Origin: Clostridiales bacterium UBA1740
GTDB lineage: Bacteria > Bacillota > Clostridia > Oscillospirales > CAG-272
Length of the DNA stretch: 15,168 nucleotides
Reading direction: 5' to 3'
Assembly: GCA_002315715.1 (NCBI GenBank)
Contig: DCHY01000015.1
Span: 1 to 15,168, forward strand
The position numbers were made by a program, and so were the translations under genes. Positions 13,440 to 15,168 of this stretch are shown one piece after another. The notes beneath the pieces are model-generated. The model saw nothing but the letters and a program-made list of their open reading frames with translations. It did no database searches and was not told the origin of the DNA. Within the stretch, counting starts at the first letter, position 1, and the number at the start of each line of letters is the position of its first letter.

Positions 13440-14381
13440 TTATATAGCGGCTAAAATATGCATATTGCGAAGGTTCGCATTCTCGATTCCGTCGTTGACG
13501 GAATAGGCGTGTTTTTCAAGATCACCGCAAATGGCTTTGGTCAGATTTTGGTCCTGTAAAATCGAAATCACGTAGCTGGCGATGCTCTCCACCGTGTCGG
13601 CTTTGGTTTCTGCCGTCGCTTGGGAATTGTCCCCGAAGAGCAAAAGCGAAAGCGCGTCGGCAATGACCGAAAAGTTCGGCAAAGCGCGCAGGGCGCGAAA
13701 ACTCCATTTGTAATAGGGCATATACCGCCCCTCGAGAAGAAACGCGCATTTGAGTGTGGCTTCGACGAATTCACAAACGGCAAGTTGTGCCGCCTCGGTT
13801 TCCCCGTGGGCAAGGCAGCGGCGGAAATTGTACTGTCCCGACTGCGCCATCAAAAGAAGGTTGCCGGCGATGCGTTTTTTGCGCACGTCCTCCGGCATAT
13901 GAGAGAGGGCTTCGCGGATGCGCGTCACCTCGCCGTAGTTGTCAAAAAAGATTTCGCCGTTCACCGCCTCCGCCAAAGCGTAGTCGGGAATGTGAAGCCA
14001 ACCGTCAAGGGTGAGCGTCCCGTCCTTCGTTCCTATCGCTTTTTCGTAAAAGTCCGCGGTGCGGACGACGCCGTTGCGATTTCCGCCGACGGGAGACACA
14101 AGAGGGCGAAAAACCCCCTCAAAATCCCGCGGAAGCTTAGCATAGGCGCGTTCCAAGAGAAAAGCCGTGCGTCTGTCGACGACGTCTTCCCCCGGCAAAA
14201 AGATGAGAAATCCCGGCTCAAAATCGTGGTCGCGGGAGATTTCGTCGTCAAATCCGTAATGCTCCGAACCGCTGCCGACGAACCCGACGGCAAGGAAGGG
14301 AAGAACCTCGGGGAAATCTCTCTTCAGCATCGGTTTTCCGTAGGTTTCAAAATAGCGACGCGATAATTCAAGTCCGCCCAT
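13440..14381 (-). CDS. DUF4037 nucleotidyltransferase-like protein
   Basis: A 313-residue protein of the DUF4037 family. The N-terminal block AVGFVGSGSEHYGFDDEISR (31-50), followed by DHDF (51-54), resembles the GS...DxD core of nucleotidyltransferases. The remainder is helical (DGWLHIPDYALAEAV, MPYYKWSFRALRALP). The start is the ATG at 14381, not the in-frame codons further upstream at 14486, because GGAGG lies six bases before it and MGGLELSRRYFE is the usual family start. It overlaps the end of the TPR gene by 14 bp, implying coupled translation. TPR-DUF4037 pairs recur in Clostridia, but I know of no proven reaction; transfer of a nucleotide to a protein or small molecule is an inference from the fold. 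Confidence 0.88.
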   Translation of the reverse strand: MGGLELSRRYFETYGKPMLKRDFPEVLPFLAVGFVGSGSEHYGFDDEISRDHDFEPGFLIFLPGEDVVDRRTAFLLERAYAKLPRDFEGVFRPLVSPVGGNRNGVVRTADFYEKAIGTKDGTLTLDGWLHIPDYALAEAVNGEIFFDNYGEVTRIREALSHMPEDVRKKRIAGNLLLMAQSGQYNFRRCLAHGETEAAQLAVCEFVEATLKCAFLLEGRYMPYYKWSFRALRALPNFSVIADALSLLLFGDNSQATAETKADTVESIASYVISILQDQNLTKAICGDLEKHAYSVNDGIENANLRNMHILAAI

Positions 14382-15168
14382 AGATTTCCTCCGCCGTTTT
14401 TCGATATTTGTTCTCGGCAAGAAAATAGCCGTAGTAGCCAAAGACGGGGGCGCATTTCTCGCAAACGAAAGCGTAGTAGCCGTCATGCGGCAGAGTAGGC
14501 GTGTCGAGAAGTGCCTCCGCCTTTTGAATATAGGCGTCTATTTTCCCCTCCGCCGTTTCGGACTTTAGGGAGGCGGAAACGAGGTCGCAAAGATTGAGAT
14601 AGGTTATCGCCATATCGGCTTCTTTGCCCACGTTTTGTTCCAAAACCGAGAGCGCCCTAAAAAAGGTTTTCTCGGCGTTTTCAAAATTGCAAAGCGCCGT
14701 CAGGGTAATCGCCATATTGTTGTAAAGGCCCGCCAAGCGCGTGTCGTTTGGCAACAGATACGTCTCGTAGAGCACTTTCGTTTTTTCATAAAGCGGCAGC
14801 GCCGTTTGCGGCATGTCAAACGCCTTGTATCCCGTCGCGGCGTTGAGATACGTCGTGCCGCCGGATACGGTATTTTGAAGACCCAAACTCTCCGCCAAAG
14901 AGAGAGCGTCGGCAATAGCCGAAAGTCCCTTTTCCTTTTGATTCGTTTTGCGGAAAAGCCCGATTTGCTCGTTGCAAACCGACAAAGCACCTTCTCGGTC
15001 GCCGCATTCCTCGGCTTCCGCCTTCCAAAAGGCGAGGTGGCGCTCTGCCGCCGCATAATCGTTTTTCGCCAAATATTCGTCGAGCTTTTCAATCACTCTG
15101 CCGATGGGGATTCTTTTTTGGGTGTTCGGCTCGCAAAGAGGGCATCGCGGTTCTTCGTAGTCTTCTTT
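14368..15168 (-). CDS. Tetratricopeptide-repeat protein, N terminus missing
   Basis: 267 codons are visible and the frame stays open to the right edge, so the true start lies outside; the GTG at 15096 is not convincing because the upstream reading PRCPLCEPNTQKRIPIG looks like real protein. Helical TPR-like repeats run through most of the chain (DYAAAERHLAFW, ALPLYEKTKVLYE, AGLYNNMAITLTALCNFENAE). A CPLC pair near the start and a CEKC pair near the C terminus (AFVCEKCAPVF) could bind metal. It overlaps the DUF4037 gene, as in other Clostridia, and is probably its protein partner or scaffold (inference). Confidence 0.82.
   Translation of the reverse strand, partial: KEDYEEPRCPLCEPNTQKRIPIGRVIEKLDEYLAKNDYAAAERHLAFWKAEAEECGDREGALSVCNEQIGLFRKTNQKEKGLSAIADALSLAESLGLQNTVSGGTTYLNAATGYKAFDMPQTALPLYEKTKVLYETYLLPNDTRLAGLYNNMAITLTALCNFENAEKTFFRALSVLEQNVGKEADMAITYLNLCDLVSASLKSETAEGKIDAYIQKAEALLDTPTLPHDGYYAFVCEKCAPVFGYYGYFLAENKYRKTAEEIYGRT

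Noticed and set aside
14382..14486. Upstream extension of the DUF4037 gene by 35 codons
   Set aside because: It lies within the TPR coding sequence, has no ribosome site, and the family start with GGAGG is at 14381.

Overview
The window reads like a chromosomal piece of an anaerobic Bacillota bacterium, probably class Clostridia. The reasons are strong AGGAGG-type ribosome sites, near-consensus sigma-A promoters, Rho-independent terminators, a rubredoxin/reverse-rubrerythrin protein typical of anaerobes, and Clostridia-type small membrane and TPR/DUF4037 proteins. Species cannot be fixed from the sequence. Every supported gene lies on the minus strand, so transcription runs from high to low coordinates. 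Plus-strand open frames are shadows.

Layout in transcription order. (1) 15168-12189: a TPR protein (its start lies outside the window), a DUF4037 nucleotidyltransferase-like protein, and an unusual fusion of a flavin-reductase/rubredoxin protein to a reverse rubrerythrin. This run ends at a strong terminator (12137-12166). (2) 12113-10993: a single uncharacterised coiled-coil-rich protein behind a perfect consensus promoter and a 26-bp inverted repeat in its leader. (3) 10858-9800: a DUF805 membrane protein with its own promoter and terminator, then a two-gene unit of a small two-helix membrane protein and an 81-residue unknown.

(4) 9727-1707: a tight seven-gene catabolic operon with one promoter (overlapping an imperfect 30-bp palindrome) and one terminator. 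The order is PHP metallohydrolase, ceramidase-like hydrolase, D-galactonate dehydratase (dgoD), 2-keto-3-deoxygalactonate kinase (dgoK), KDPGal aldolase (dgoA), a clan GH-A glycosidase and an MFS/OPA-like transporter. Genes overlap by 4 bp or are separated by only 12-24 nt. The dgoD-dgoK-dgoA core is the De Ley-Doudoroff route from D-galactonate to pyruvate and glyceraldehyde-3-phosphate. No enzyme carries a secretion signal, so I infer import of a small galactonate-containing or galactonate-yielding substrate that is trimmed inside the cell.

(5) 1654-555: one gene with its own consensus promoter, encoding a winged-helix + GHKL ATPase + STAS-like (DUF4325) protein. A 47-bp direct repeat (46/47 identical) flanks it: one copy is the 3' end and terminator of the transporter gene, the other is the 3' end and terminator of the regulator itself. 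The regulator therefore sits in a 1152-bp unit that could be gained or lost by recombination while leaving the operon intact. (6) 554-1: a mostly empty, C/A-rich spacer, a promoter, and the first 25 codons of a lipoprotein gene that leaves the window.

The most notable observations are the repeat-flanked one-gene cassette, the fusion protein with a retained internal ribosome site, and the galactonate operon with three unexpected hydrolases.
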